From positions 52,952,706 through 53,016,705 of the forward strand of contig CM054158.1 in NCBI GenBank assembly GCA_028751875.1: a stretch of 64,000 nt of DNA, written 5' to 3'. Positions 53,613 through 64,000 of the stretch are shown here, piece by piece. Numbering within the stretch: the first letter of the stretch is position 1; each line of letters opens with the position of its first letter. The notes below the pieces were generated by a model. That model saw only the letters and a list, made by a program, of their open reading frames with translations. It was not told the DNA's origin and did no database searches. This DNA comes from Rapana venosa. Its lineage: Eukaryota; Mollusca; Gastropoda; Neogastropoda; Muricidae. Both the position numbers and the translations under genes were made by a program.

Positions 53613-53647
53613 GAACAGAACAAAACACACACATGCATGGACGAATG

Positions 53648-53695
<48 letters not shown>

Positions 53696-53764
53696 ACAAA
53701 AGCACACATGCACACACACACGCAAAAAGATGAGCAAACACCGATAACAAAAGTGCGATCAATT

Positions 53765-54140
53765 TAAGGAACACAGACAAACAGGAGGACAGACAGACAG
53801 AAGGACAGACAGAAGGACAGACAAACAGGAGGACAGACAGACAGAAGGACAGACAGAAGGACAGACAAACAGGAGGACAGACAGACAGAAGGACAGACAG
53901 AAGGACAGACAAACAGGAGGACGGACAGACAGAAGGACAGACAGACAGAAGGACAGACAGACAGAAGGACAGACAGACAGAAGGACAGACAGACAGAAGG
54001 ACAGACAGACAGGACAGACAGAAGGACATACAGACAGAAGGACATACAGACAGAAGGACAGACAAAGGACATACAGACAGAAGGACAGACAGACAGAAGG
54101 ACAGACAGAAGGACATACAGACAGACGGACAGACGGAGCC
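53765..54140 (+). repeat. (ACAGACAGAAGG)n array
   Basis: About 375 bp of ACAGACAGAAGGACAGACAG with AAACAGGAGG variants. The counterpart at 56425-56490 is only about 65 bp. Confidence 0.95.
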
Positions 54141-54424
54141 AATCAACATGAACATCCTAGAAGCCTGGTCTCCATGGTAACTAACTCCATATTGATAATC
54201 TACAGTTTCCCACCACCACCACCACCAGGGACTTACCCTCACCACACAACACATCATATCCAAAGAACATATTACCCCAACATCCAAAAAAAAATCAATA
54301 TGTATTATACATGCACAATCAATACCAGCATCGTGCCAATCTCTGCCACTGGCAGAACCTCACTGTGCCATTTAACCCCTCCAGTGCCATCGCACAACCA
54401 TGTGTCTGATCGATTGCTGATGAT

Positions 54425-54535
54425 GTTGGGCATTCCTCAGCCTAACACCCTGAGGGTCATCCAGAATGTGGACTCTTCTGTCTCACTCATCATCCCAACT
54501 GAGAATAACTGCGAGGCCATAAACTTGTACACACT
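54425..54535 (+). repeat. Interspersed repeat B, partial copy (duplicated at 56770-56885)
   Basis: CATTCCTCAGCCTAACACCC TGAGGGTCATCCAGAATGTG and CTCACTCATCATCCCAACTG AGAATAACTG correspond to part of 17080-17160. Confidence 0.75.
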
Positions 54536-54543
54536 GTTTTAAT

Positions 54544-54578
<35 letters not shown>

Positions 54579-54720
54579 AGTAATAATGATGGTGATAATG
54601 ATGATAATAATAATGATAATAATAATAACAACAATAATAATAATGTATGGAATTTATATACATAGCACTGAATCTTGTAAAGCAAACAAATCAAAGCGCT
54701 TGCATTCAAATCATTTACAA
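54544..54720 (+). repeat. (ATG)n/(AAT)n microsatellite and AGCGCT-type element
   Basis: GATGATGATGATGATGATGA then AATAATAATAATGTATGGAA TTTATATACATAGCACTGAA and AATCAAAGCGCTTGCATTC. The same module is expanded at 56892-57155. Confidence 0.88.
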
Positions 54721-54802
54721 GGATGCCACCTTCCACAAATATTGCGACCAACAGACATCAAATTTATACTCTCACACACGCACACAGAGGCTATTTTCAC
54801 TA

Positions 54803-55135
54803 GGTGGGATAGCCTAGTGGTTAGAACATTGCACACGCAATCTGACAACCCGGGTTCGATTCCCATTCAAGGGGATATTTTCCCCTGGAGTTAACATCAG
54901 TGCAGACTCCACTCTCCCCAAAAGTCCTTCGGATGAGACTATAAACCGAGGTCCTGTGTGCAAACACACGCAGAACATCTTGCACACACTTTAAATCCTG
55001 TTCCGCTTTTCATAAGAGTAGGCCGTTGTGTGCCGGTGGGAACAGATGACAGAATTTACAAAATGCAAACACACGGGGACTGGATGTAAAAAGCACATAA
55101 GTGCTTATTCCATTATCCTCGATATAAAGGAAAAG
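54803..55135 (+). mobile_element. tRNA-derived SINE (CTGGAGTTAACATCAGTGC family), full length
   Basis: Head AGGTGGGATAGCCTAGTGGT TAGAACATTGCAC, B box CCCGGGTTCGATTCCC, then CCCCTGGAGTTAACATCAGT GCAGACTCCACTCTCCCC, AAAGTCCTTCGGATGAGACT ATAAACCGAGGTCC and 3' end TTATTCCATTATCCTCGATA TAAAGGAAAAG. This is the most complete copy in the window. Confidence 0.95.
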
Positions 55136-55690
55136 AATTTTTTAAAATTAAATAAATAAAAAAATATTTTTCACACACATCAAAACGACACACCACGCAT
55201 GCACAGATTTATCCGACAACGATAATGACCAAACCGACTTGTGCACGAAAGTAGGCCAGCTACAAATCCTTAATTTCATTCCTGAAGCCAGAATACAGCT
55301 ACCTTCATGGTGGATAAAAAAAACAACGGTCACATACGCAAAACCTCGACACTGGTGAACCTCGCTTCTTCTTCTTCTTCCTTTTTTGTCATGTTTCTCC
55401 CAGGGGAGGTTTGACATGGATGAGCCTTCTCCATCTCTCTCTGTTTTGAGCTTCCTCCTTATTTATTATGCCCCTTTCTCTAGTGAACCTAGCTGAAGAA
55501 AGAAAAAAATTTACAGCCATCAGGGAAAAAAGCCTTTATAAAGAAGAAGAAGACGACGACGACGATGACACAAACAGCCTCAAGGCCGTATCATTTCCAT
55601 AGTTACAAGTTCTATCCCGTCTCGCAGTTGTCTTCAAAGCATCGGGTTACCCGCCACACGTCACAAACAGCAGAGAAAATGAAACGATAC

Positions 55691-55753
<63 letters not shown>

Positions 55754-55837
55754 CAGATGACAGGAGCGAAGGTAGACGATACCTCTTTCTTCCCTACTGG
55801 ATGTCGCGTTTCTTGGAAAACTAATTCAAAACCAAGG

Positions 55838-56095
55838 TGGCAGGACGGTTAAGACGCTCGACTGCCTTCTAACAAGTAAACTGAGCGGTTCCGGGTTCGA
55901 TTCCCTTTCTTCCCGGTTTGATGAGAAAGTCGAACTGAGTGTCAAAACCCTTTGGATGAGACTCTTTATAAATAAACTAAGGCCCCCCATGTGTGAATGC
56001 GTGCAGCACGACTTGCAAACATGCTAAAAACCTGTTCCACCTTTTGGAAGAGTAGGCCATTTCGTACCGGTAGGAATGGATGACAACATTTTTCA
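55838..56095 (+). mobile_element. tRNA-derived SINE, CAGGACGGTTAAGACGCTCG head
   Basis: GGCAGGACGGTTAAGACGCT CGACTGCCTTCTAAC with B box CGGGTTCGATTCCC, then CTTTGGATGAGACTCTTTAT, CCTGTTCCACCTTTTGGAAG AGTAGGCCATTTCG. It is related to the previous SINE in the body but has a different head. Confidence 0.85.
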
Positions 56096-56164
56096 CTAAC
56101 ACATGACATCATGCCCAAAGCCGGAATGCGGCTACCTAAATGGTGGGGGGTGAGAGAGGGGGGG

Positions 56165-56316
56165 AATGGTCACATACACACACACACACCACACACACAC
56201 AACACACACACACACAGTGACACACACACACAGTGACACACACACACAGTGACACACACACAGTGACACACACACACACATACACACACACACACATACA
56301 CACACACACACATACA

Positions 56317-56356
<40 letters not shown>

Positions 56357-56375
56357 ACAAAAGCACACATGCCCA
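56165..56375 (+). repeat. CA-rich tract with CACAGTGACA interruptions
   Basis: CA repeats with regular CAGTGACACACACAC and CATACACA variants, between the two duplication units. A similar tract at 58635-58840 follows unit 2. Confidence 0.95.
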
Positions 56376-56892
56376 CACACACGCAAAAAGATGAGCAAAC
56401 ACCGATAACAAAAGTGCGATCAATTTAAGGAACACAGACAGACAGACGGACAGACAGACAGAAGGACAGACGGACAGACAGACGGACGGAGCCAATCAAC
56501 ATGAACACCCTAGAAGCCTGGTGTCCATGGTAACTAACTCCATATTGATAATCTACAGTTTCCCACCACCACCACCACGGACTTACCCTCACCACACAAC
56601 ACATCATATCCAAAGAACATATTACCCCAACATCCAAAAAAAATCAATATGTATTATACACGCACAATCAATACCAGCATCGTGCCAATCTCTGCCACTG
56701 GCAGAACCTCACTGTGCCATTTAACCCCTCCAGTGCCATCACACAACCATGTGTCTGATCGATTGCTGATGCTGTTGGGCATTCCTCAGCCTAACACCCT
56801 GAGGGTCATCCAGAATGTGGACTCTTCTGTCTCACTCATCATCCCAACTGAGAATAACTGCGAGGCCATAAACTTGTACACACTGCTTTAAT

Positions 56893-56927
<35 letters not shown>

Positions 56928-57252
56928 AAAAATGATGATAATGATGAAAATAATGATGGTGATAATAATGATAATAATAATAATGATGATGGTAATAATG
57001 ATGATGATGATAATAATAATGATGGTGATAATAATGATGGTGATAATAATGATAATAATGATGATAATAATAACAACAACAATAATAATGATGTATGGAA
57101 TTTATATACATAGCACTGAATCAACAAATCAAAGCGCTTGCATTCAAATCATTTACAAGGATGCCACCTTCCACAAATATTGCGACCAACAGACATCAAA
57201 TTTATACTCTCTCTCTCTCGCACACACACACACACAGAGGCTATTTTCACTA

Positions 57253-57592
57253 GGTGGGATAGCCTAATGGTTAGAACATTGCGCACGCAATCTGACAACC
57301 CGGGTTCAATTCCCGTTCAAGGGAATATTTTCCCCTGGAGTTAACATCAATGCAGACTCCACTTTCCCCAAAAGTCTTTCGGATGAGACTATAAACCGAG
57401 GTCCCATGTGCGAACACACGCAGAACATCTTGCGCACACTTTAAATCCTGTTTCGCTTTTCATAAGAGTAGGCCATTGTGTGCCGGTGGGAACAGATGAC
57501 AGAATTTACAAAATGCATACACACGGGGACTGGATGTAAAAAGCACATAAGTGCTTATTCCATTATCCTTGATATAAAGGAAAAGAATTTTT
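57253..57592 (+). mobile_element. tRNA-derived SINE, duplicate of 54803-55135
   Basis: GGTGGGATAGCCTAATGGTT AGAACATTGCGC, CCCGGGTTCAATTCCCGTTC, CCCCTGGAGTTAACATCAAT and AGTCTTTCGGATGAGACTAT. The B-box G to A change at GTTCAATTCC would weaken it. Confidence 0.93.
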
Positions 57593-58175
57593 TTAAATTA
57601 AATAAATAAAAAACATTTTTCACACACACGAAAACGACACACCACGCATGCACAGATTTATCATATCCGACAACGATAATGACCAAACCGACTTGTGCAC
57701 GAAAAGTAGGCCAACTACAAATCCTTAATTTCATTCCTGAAGCCAGAATACAGCTACCTTCATGGTGGATTTTAAAAAAACGGTCGCATACGCAAAACCT
57801 CGACATTGGTGAACCTAGATACTGCTTCTTCTTCTTCCTTTTTTGTCATGTTTCTCCCAGGGGAGGTTTGACATGGATGAGCCTTCTCCATCTCTCTCTG
57901 TTTTGAGCTTCCTCCTTATTTATTATGCCCCTTTCTCTAGTGAACCTAGCTGAAGAAAGAAAAAAATTTACAGCCATCAGGGAAAAAAGCCTTTAAAGAA
58001 GAAGAAGACGACGACGACGATGACACAAACAGCCTCAAGGCCGTATCATTTCCATAGTTACAAGTTCTATCCCGTCTCGCAGTCGTCTTCAAAGCATCGG
58101 GTTACCCGCCACACGTCACAAACAGCAGAGAAAATGAAACGATACACTGCACACACACACACACACGCGCGCACG

Positions 58176-58208
<33 letters not shown>

Positions 58209-58291
58209 AGCAGATGACAGGAGCGAAGGTAGACGATACCTCTTTCTTCCCTACTGGATGTCGCGTTTCTTGGAAAACTAATTCAAAACCA

Positions 58292-58557
58292 AGGTGGCAG
58301 GACGGTTAAGACGCTCGACTGCCTTCTAACAAGTAAACTGAGCGGTTCCGGGTTCGATTCCCTTTCTTCCCGGTTTGATGAGAAAGTCGAACTGAGTGTC
58401 AAAACCCTTTGGATGAGACTCTTTATAAATAAACCAAGGCCCCCCATGTGTGAATGCGTGCAGCATGACTTGCAAACATGCTAAAAACCTGTTCCACCTT
58501 TTGGAAGAGTAGGCCATTTCGTACCGGTAGGAATGGATGACAACATTTTTCACTAAC
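58292..58557 (+). mobile_element. tRNA-derived SINE, duplicate of 55838-56095
   Basis: GGCAGGACGGTTAAGACGCT CGACTGCC, CGGGTTCGATTCCC and GTTCCACCTTTTGGAAGAGT AGGCCATTTCG, almost identical to its partner. Confidence 0.88.
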
Positions 58558-58640
58558 ACATGACATCATGCCCAAAGCCGGAATGCAGCTACCTAAAATG
58601 GTGGGGGTGGGAGAGGGGGGGAATGGTCACATGCACACAC

Positions 58641-58840
58641 ACACACACAGTGACACACACCACACACACAGTGACATACACACAACACACACAGTGACAC
58701 ACACACACACTACACACACACCACACACAAACACACACACAGTGACACACACACAAACACACACAGTGACACACACACACAACACAACACACACAGTGAC
58801 ACACACACAGTGACACACACAACACACACACACACAGACT
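58641..58840 (+). repeat. CA-rich tract with CACAGTGACA interruptions, second
   Basis: Same type as 56165-56375, ending unit 2. Confidence 0.95.
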
Positions 58841-59161
58841 AAGCCAGTCGATACCTAAACCAAACGAAACACACTGGCCAATCAAACTAAAACACTAGAT
58901 GCTATACAAGCCGGTGAAAGAGCAAACAGTCAACACCAGCCAACGCGGTGGATGCAATCTCCCCAAGGGTCCATAGTCTATCTATGACCTTTTCTACATG
59001 GCCACAGGCAATTTAATTTTCTTTGACAGTTTACTCTCCTCATCTGCTTAAAAGGGAGTGATGCGGTCTAGTGCTTCCAGTCTCACCTGAAGGTAAACAA
59101 GAGCACAGGACTGAATCCACACACAGAAACATTTGGGTTTTTTTTTTACCCCTGGAGTAAC
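58841..59161. other. Non-coding, nothing recognised
   Basis: No exon of the DUF547 gene or repeat supported. Confidence 0.4.
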
Positions 59162-59463
59162 CAAAATAAAAGGTAAAGGTGTCCCCCCATAACCTACAAG
59201 GTCGTAGGGGAGCGAGGCGTCAGAGACCTCACTTCTCCAGGAGCCAGCATATTGAGGGCGGCGCCCATCTCCTCTCCCTCGCTGCTTTACCTTCCCTGAC
59301 CCTAAAGAGGGCAGGTACCCATTGACAGTTGGGTGAACTAGAGGACTGTACTGAAGCTAAGGCGCGCAAACGGTCACCCATCCAAGTGGTAACCACGCTC
59401 AATGCTGCTTAACTTTAGCTGGGGGAAAGCGAGTGCTCCGACCACTGAGCTATCCCGTCCCCA
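59162..59463 (-). mobile_element. tRNA/5S chimeric SINE, full length with target-site duplication
   Basis: CCTGGAGTAAC at 59151-59161 and again at 59464-59474 flanks it. On the - strand it reads GGGACGGGATAGCTCAGTGG TCGGAGCACTCGC, AAGTTAAGCAGCATTGAGCG TGGTTACCACTTGGATGGGT GACC, and ends GTTATGGGGGGACACCTTTA. Confidence 0.95.
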
Positions 59464-59631
59464 CCTGGAGTAACAAGCAGTTCTAGATCTTTTCTCCCCC
59501 CCTCCCCCAAAAAAAAAATTAATTAAAAAAACCAAACTTTTTCCTCAGCAAGTTTTTCCCATGAGCCTATAAACCTGCATGTGAATGTCACATCATACCT
59601 TGCACATCTTGCGCACACATTAAAACATTTC

Positions 59632-59820
59632 TGCAACCCACTGAATGCTGACACGAGTTGCGGGACTGTATCGCGCATGTTTGACCTTCTGCATGTGTAT
59701 ATATATATATTACACACACACACAAAGGAAACTAAGGCACTGGCAGGTCTGAACTTGAAGTTGACCTGGGAGATTGTAAAAGGTCCCCACCCTTAATTCA
59801 CCAGACGCCGCCGCCACCAC
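59632..59820 (-). mobile_element. tRNA-derived SINE, GGCCGAGTGGTTA family, truncated copy
   Basis: CAACCCACTGAATGCTGACA, TTGACCTTCTGCATGTGTAT, AAGGCACTGGCAGGTCTGAA CTTGAAGTTGACCTGGGAGA and CCCCACCCTTAATTCACCAG. A CAG/CAA tract follows at 59838-59880. Confidence 0.85.
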
Positions 59821-59847
59821 CAAGATTAAGAACACCGTCAACAGCAG

Positions 59848-59880
<33 letters not shown>

Positions 59881-60254
59881 ATGGCTAAGTTACAGTCTGC
59901 GAATAGTTGCTGTGAGGAAGAGTTTTGGGCAAGCTACCTATCCAGAGTGCAAAACTCTTCGTCTTTCCCTTGCATCTTGTTTTTTTTTTGGGGGGGGGCA
60001 CATGTGTAATTACTGAGTATGTGTCTCTATGCATGCTATGTGATTATGTTGTGTCTTTTGACGCTAATGGAAGCAGCACAAGACAAAGAAAATGTGTATG
60101 TGTGTGTGCATGCAAATTGCATGTAACTGTGTGAGTGTGTATGTGCATGCGCGTGTGCATGCATGTAACTCTGTGTGTGTGTGTGTGTTAGTTCTTCAGT
60201 TTAACATCCTTCCACCAAAAAGTGATATCAGTTGGTTTTTTATTTATAAAAACC
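59881..60254. other. Non-coding with TG-rich runs
   Basis: TG runs near 60095-60190. Nothing coding. Confidence 0.4.
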
Positions 60255-60325
60255 AAAGTTTTATTTCAGATTGTATTCTGATTAAGTAATGCTGTCGCGT
60301 TTCTTTCATCAAGTCTTCTATACAA
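60255..60325 (-). mobile_element. Diverged LINE 3' tail
   Basis: TTTTATTTCAGATTGTATTC TGATTAAGTAATGCTGTCGC GTTTCTTTCATCAAGTCTTC TATAC is a diverged relative of 14490-14560. Confidence 0.6.
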
Positions 60326-60479
60326 CTCAGAACACCAAAAATGTCATCAACAACCACCACCACAACAAATATAACCAAACGAATAAAAAGTAAACACAAG
60401 GGAAAAAAAACACACACACATTTAGTGATTACCCCCCCCATCTAAAATCACTAAATGTGAATAGATGTTAAACTGAAGA

Positions 60480-60808
60480 TACACACCCACCACCCACCCC
60501 ACCCACCCACCACATACACAGTGACACATACACCCCCCCCCCCAACCACAGCCCACAAACACCCCCCCCCCCCCCACCACCACACACACACACACACAGA
60601 GAAGACTGACCCTCAACAGCTGTTGATAAACAATTATAACCCCCTTCTTCCTATGCTTCCCCAAAAACGCATTTTTCAACTCTTCATCAGGTGCCAGCTG
60701 CATCTCACCTGTGTTCTACCACCACCACCACCACACCACACCACACCACCACCACCACCACCACCACCACACCACCACCACCACTTCTACCAAACCACCA
60801 CCACCACC

Positions 60809-60839
<31 letters not shown>

Positions 60840-60840
60840 C
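60480..60840 (+). repeat. C-rich and (CCA)n low-complexity region
   Basis: C-runs at 60533 and 60561, then (CCA)n from 60718 to 60825. Confidence 0.95.
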
Positions 60841-61002
60841 CAACAGAAACCTGTCACTTTAATTACACCGCTGACGATTCATACCGTATATAAAACACAC
60901 ACCCTGTTGTCCACCATCACACTACTGGCTCAAGCCAAACGCTTCGTCACCTAGTCAGTGATGTAAGTGTCAAGGCCTTCAGGAATTAACAATGTCGTGA
61001 AG

Positions 61003-61100
61003 TCCTTCAAACGAACACTATAAACCGACGTCCCGTGTGTCAACGCACGCAGAAGACCTTACGCAAAAGTTCAAACCCGTTCCACCTTTTGAAAGAGTCA
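61003..61100 (+). mobile_element. tRNA-derived SINE body fragment
   Basis: AAGTCCTTCAAACGAACACT ATAAACCGACGTCCCGTGTG, CGCACGCAGAAGACCTTACG and CCCGTTCCACCTTTTGAAAG AGT, cut off by the LINE tail at 61098. Confidence 0.75.
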
Positions 61101-61210
61101 AAGTCAAAGTCAAGTCAAATTTTTTTTTTTCCAGATGGAAGGAAGGAACGTTGAATTTATAAGCAACGCATTTTGCTGTTTTTTCTTCTTCATCAAGCAA
61201 TCTATCAAGG
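61098..61210 (-). mobile_element. LINE 3' tail with GTCAA repeat
   Basis: GTCAAAGTCAAAGTCAAGTC AAA, T-run, CCAGATGG, AATTTATAAGCAACGCATTT and CATCAAGCAATCTATC. It is the same 3' end as 14469-14563 and interrupts the SINE fragment on its left. Confidence 0.85.
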
Positions 61211-61479
61211 AACAAGAATTTATTTCTGTCTTGGCAGGAACAGACGACAACATTTTGAAAAAAACATATATGAACAGATGACAAAATTTAAAAAAAACAA
61301 CAACATATGAACAAGTGTCCTCTCTGAAGCCAAAATGCAGCTACATCAACACTATTCCTACGTTAAGGGAGAGAACCCCTCCTTCCCAGCACACGTGCCC
61401 TGTTCACATTACTGTATGCTGCTGTAACCCAGTAGTGGGTGATATGGAGGGAAGGGTTAGTAGACGGTTGGGTACCCTA

Positions 61480-61735
61480 TAGCAGTGCCGACTCCACTCT
61501 CCCCGAAAGTCTTTCGGATGAGACTGTAAACCAAGGTCCCGTGTGCGAACGCATGCAAAACATCTTGTGCACAAAACCTGTTCCACTTTTAGGAAGAGTA
61601 GGCCATTGTGTGCCAGTGGGAATGGATGACAAAATTGACAAAACTGCACACACACGGGGACTGGATGGGGGGGAAAAAAGCACAGCAGTGTTTATTCCAT
61701 TATCCTTGAAATAAAGAGAATACAATAAATACAAC
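61480..61735 (+). mobile_element. tRNA-derived SINE body, headless copy
   Basis: AGCAGTGCCGACTCCACTCT CCCCGAAAGTCTTTCGGATG AGACTGTAAACCAAGGTCCC, CACACGGGGACTGGATGGG and TTATTCCATTATCCTTG. Confidence 0.88.
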
Positions 61736-61889
61736 AATTAAAAATGGTTAATGGTGGGTGAAAACATACCCACAGTCTCGTATTTATAATATATATAACC
61801 TCACCATTGGTGAACCTGAGAGCTCTACCCAAGAAACAACAATGACAACAACGACAACAACAATGACAAAATGTTGTTATGCTTTCAAA
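61736..61889. other. Non-coding with (CAA)n
   Basis: (CAACAA)n near 61838-61865. Otherwise nothing. Confidence 0.4.
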
Positions 61890-62215
61890 TGATGTGTTGG
61901 GATTTTCATCCTGAAGCTGTGACAAGCTAGGACCAAATAAAACAATAGTTAAGGGGTCTCTTTCAAAGAAGAACAAAAAAAAACCTCAACCACTCTGATG
62001 TTGGAATATTGCTGCCTAGATAATCATATCCGAGTACATGGCAAGGCACATGAAAATGTTCAGCTTATCAACGACACGCACACGCACGCATGCACACACA
62101 CACTTCTAATCCAAAGCCTACTTCAGTACTTGCCGTCTGACAGTGATTCCTAAGTTGACAAGTGAGGGCAGAGTGCACACTGGGGGTGACCCCCATGGTG
62201 ATAAGCTGGGACGCT
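61890..62215 (-). repeat. Interspersed repeat B, diverged reverse copy
   Basis: CTGACAGTGATTCCTAAGTT GACAAGTGAGGGCAGAGTGC, GGGGGTGACCCCCATGGTGA TAAGCTGGG and GAAGCTGTGACAAGCT correspond, with divergence, to 38395-38660. Confidence 0.7.
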
Positions 62216-63395
62216 CTTCAACAATAACCTACATACCAACCTCCACAACAGCAGCAGCACGAGTCCCACTGCACCCAACCCCCTTCTCCTGCTATGCAGC
62301 CACAGTAGGCAGGTAGGGGGTCAGGTTGTTGATTTGGAGATCTCCACTGATCATAAAACTATTTGCTTTGTTCCACCTTGTACTGAAGTACTGTGTTTCC
62401 TAAACTGCATTTAATTAAAATCGCCCATCTTCTCGTCCTGACCATTTGTTTTGATGCAAAATTTCTCTGTTTGTCATTTCTTTGAGTCTGGCGTTTCCTC
62501 CATTTGAAATAACTTTTCATAGAATTATCCAATTTTCTTTTTCTTTGACTAGCTTTTTTAAATATTGCATATGAATAATTGCTAACGATTAAGAATTTAA
62601 CCTCCAGTGCAATGTTACTGGTTATGTGGTAGAGAGTCACATTGTTTTTTTATTACAATGCAAATATCATGTGTCCAATAATTTACTGATCAATACGACA
62701 GCTCACAACACTACACAAGAGCATTATATACACTTTGATCAATTGTCTCACATCCCATTTCATGATTGATAAATATAATAAATCAATGGCATTGTGATAG
62801 AGGCTGCCTCATATATAGGGCCAGTCATAGAAAGCAAGAATGAAGTGAAAGAAGAATAAAGACTTTGAAATCACAGAAAAAAGACCTTGAAAACTGGACG
62901 CACACACGCACTTGCATGCGCACGCACACACACACACATCATCATCACATGCAAACCTGTGCACCCTTATATTACTGATTTCATTATTTTCATAGCAGTA
63001 TTTGGTATTTTTCACAATTTCAATATTTTTCGGATGTTGTTGTTTGTTCATGCTGTTTTGACATGAAAACTAAATGACTTTTTTCCCCTTCATTTGTTTG
63101 ATGTTAGAGGGTTGTTCTTTTTCATTCTTGTTCCCACTGTACATAAGCTTTTTGTTTCTTCTTACTTAAGTAGCAAATCTAGACAGTTCTGCTATAGGAA
63201 TACTGTTAAAAATGTTTTTTACCTTATTAAATACAAAAAAGACATCAAAATAGATGTATGTGGGGGTGCTGTTGTTCTTCACTTTAATTTCCTTCCACTA
63301 TAAGTGATATTAGACGATAGGGAAAAGGATTATGAGAAATGTGAAAAAAGGGACGGAAGTGTGTGTATGAATGAGCATGTGTAAGTTCAAGTGCG
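62216..63395. other. AT-rich non-coding sequence
   Basis: No exon of the DUF547 gene or known repeat supported. (CA)n near 62922-62940. Confidence 0.4.
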
Positions 63396-63404
63396 TCATT
63401 AGAG

Positions 63405-63472
63405 TCAAGAGAGAGAGAGAGAAGAGAGAGAGAAGAGAAGAGAGAGAGAGAGAGAGAGAGAGAAAAAGAGAG

Positions 63473-63503
<31 letters not shown>

Positions 63504-63510
63504 GAGGCAG
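63405..63510 (+). repeat. (GA)n tract
   Basis: GAGAGAGAGAGAGAAGAGAG and similar over about 100 bp. It generates low-complexity open frames only. Confidence 0.95.
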
Positions 63511-63714
63511 CATATGTGTGTGTGTTGTGTGTGTGCGCATGTGCACGCATGTGTGTGTATGCATGCTGCGTGCATGCAAGCACGTGTATTCTGGCAAGAA
63601 CAGAACAGAAGGGTGTTTGGTGTAGCAAAACAACAACCCTCACCTGAACCTTAACACAACACTACCTTGCCTTACCTTATCTTTTCTTTGTCTCTGCTTT
63701 CACCTGTGTGTGTG

Positions 63715-64000
63715 TGTGTGTTGATGCAATGGAAGGTACACCCCCCTGAAAAGCAGGAAACCCTGGCTCTACCTATCCCCGCTTGTGCCAAAACTCCCCC
63801 TCCCCCCATCCTCTAGACCGTGCCCGATGGTCCGTATGCAACACACACATTCAGCGCATGGAAAAGAACCCATGGCAACAAGAGGAGTTATTCCTGGCAA
63901 AAATCTGTAGAAAAAAGGCATTCTGATAGGGAAACAAATACGCATGCTGACAGGAAAAAGTAAAAAATAACGGGTGGCACTGCTCTTCCTGAGGAGAACA
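63715..64000 (+). mobile_element. SINE, GTTGTCCCTGGCAAAATTCT family, cut by window end
   Basis: TAGACCGTGCCCGATGGTCC, AAGAACCCATGGCAACAAGA GGAGTTATTCCTGGCAAAAA TCTG, GGCATTCTGATAGGGAAACA and GGGTGGCACTGCTCTTCC match 24320-24540. The head is decayed. Confidence 0.85.

Larger units (their letters stand above)
53690..56165 (+). repeat. Tandem segmental duplication, unit 1
   Basis: Starts ACCACAAAAGCACACATGCA and ends ATGGTGGGGGGTGAGAGAGG. Matches unit 2 (56340-58640) along its whole length, including a GGACAGACAGA array, GTCCATGGTAACTAACTCCA, an ATG microsatellite, a SINE, a second SINE and non-repeat sequence between. Unit 1 has a much longer GGACAGACAGA array and unit 2 a longer ATG/AAT array. 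Both units are bounded by CA-rich tracts. Confidence 0.93.
56340..58640 (+). repeat. Tandem segmental duplication, unit 2
   Basis: Counterpart of 53690-56165, starting ACCACAAAAGCACACATGCC and ending ATGGTGGGGGTGGGAGAGGG. It includes the interspersed repeat B copy (56770-56885), an expanded ATG/AAT array (56892-57090), the SINE (57253-57592) and the second SINE (58292-58557). Confidence 0.93.

Noticed and set aside
53607..54287. 226-residue open frame (CPSVCLSFCLSV)
   Set aside because: Translation of the ACAGACAGAAGG tandem array on the reverse strand.
54803..54880. tRNA gene (A and B boxes present)
   Set aside because: It heads a ~330 bp SINE with many copies; the cloverleaf is degraded and followed by a SINE body, so it is not a functional tRNA gene.

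Overview
The window is eukaryotic nuclear DNA. It has spliced genes with small GC-rich exons, AT-rich introns, dense simple repeats, tRNA- and 5S-derived SINEs and a broken non-LTR retrotransposon. The protein sequences and the SINE types suggest an invertebrate, most likely a mollusc and probably a gastropod; that placement is an inference. No prokaryotic gene organisation is present.

Left part, about 0.7-18.7 kb, + strand: the last six coding exons of SHOC2, the leucine-rich-repeat scaffold of the MRAS-PP1C phosphatase complex that activates RAF. The exons are 685-924, 3693-3780, 6239-6308, 8603-8670, 15912-16081 and 17605-17640. Their phases are compatible and they join into 223 codons plus a stop. 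The 5' part of the gene lies left of the window. A candidate poly(A) signal is at 18635. The introns are packed with tandem repeats, several of which look like copies of the neighbouring exon edge and its splice site. The largest intron also holds a tandem duplication that copied the end of exon 8603-8670, and a 3.7-kb LINE interrupting the second copy.

Middle part, about 18.7-46.9 kb: no convincing coding exon. It holds SINE copies, LINE tails, four or more unclassified interspersed repeats and short tandem repeats. T-runs and TG repeats dominate the + strand up to about 29 kb and A-runs and CA repeats dominate afterwards, which fits two convergent transcription units meeting near 29-30 kb.

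Right part, about 46.9-64 kb, - strand: the last three coding exons (52413-52295, 50321-50143, 47062-46936) of a gene encoding a DUF547 domain protein. Its 5' exons were not found and probably lie beyond the right end. This part also has a roughly 2.4-kb tandem segmental duplication (53.69-56.16 and 56.34-58.64 kb), a composite SINE-tail/CA satellite (48.4-49.7 kb) and several SINEs.

Most notable: (1) exon-edge-derived minisatellites in SHOC2 that multiply decoy donor and acceptor sites; (2) a SINE whose head joins a tRNA-like A-box region to a 5S rRNA internal promoter, with three copies flanked by clear 10-11 bp target-site duplications; (3) an altered SHOC2 C-terminus.
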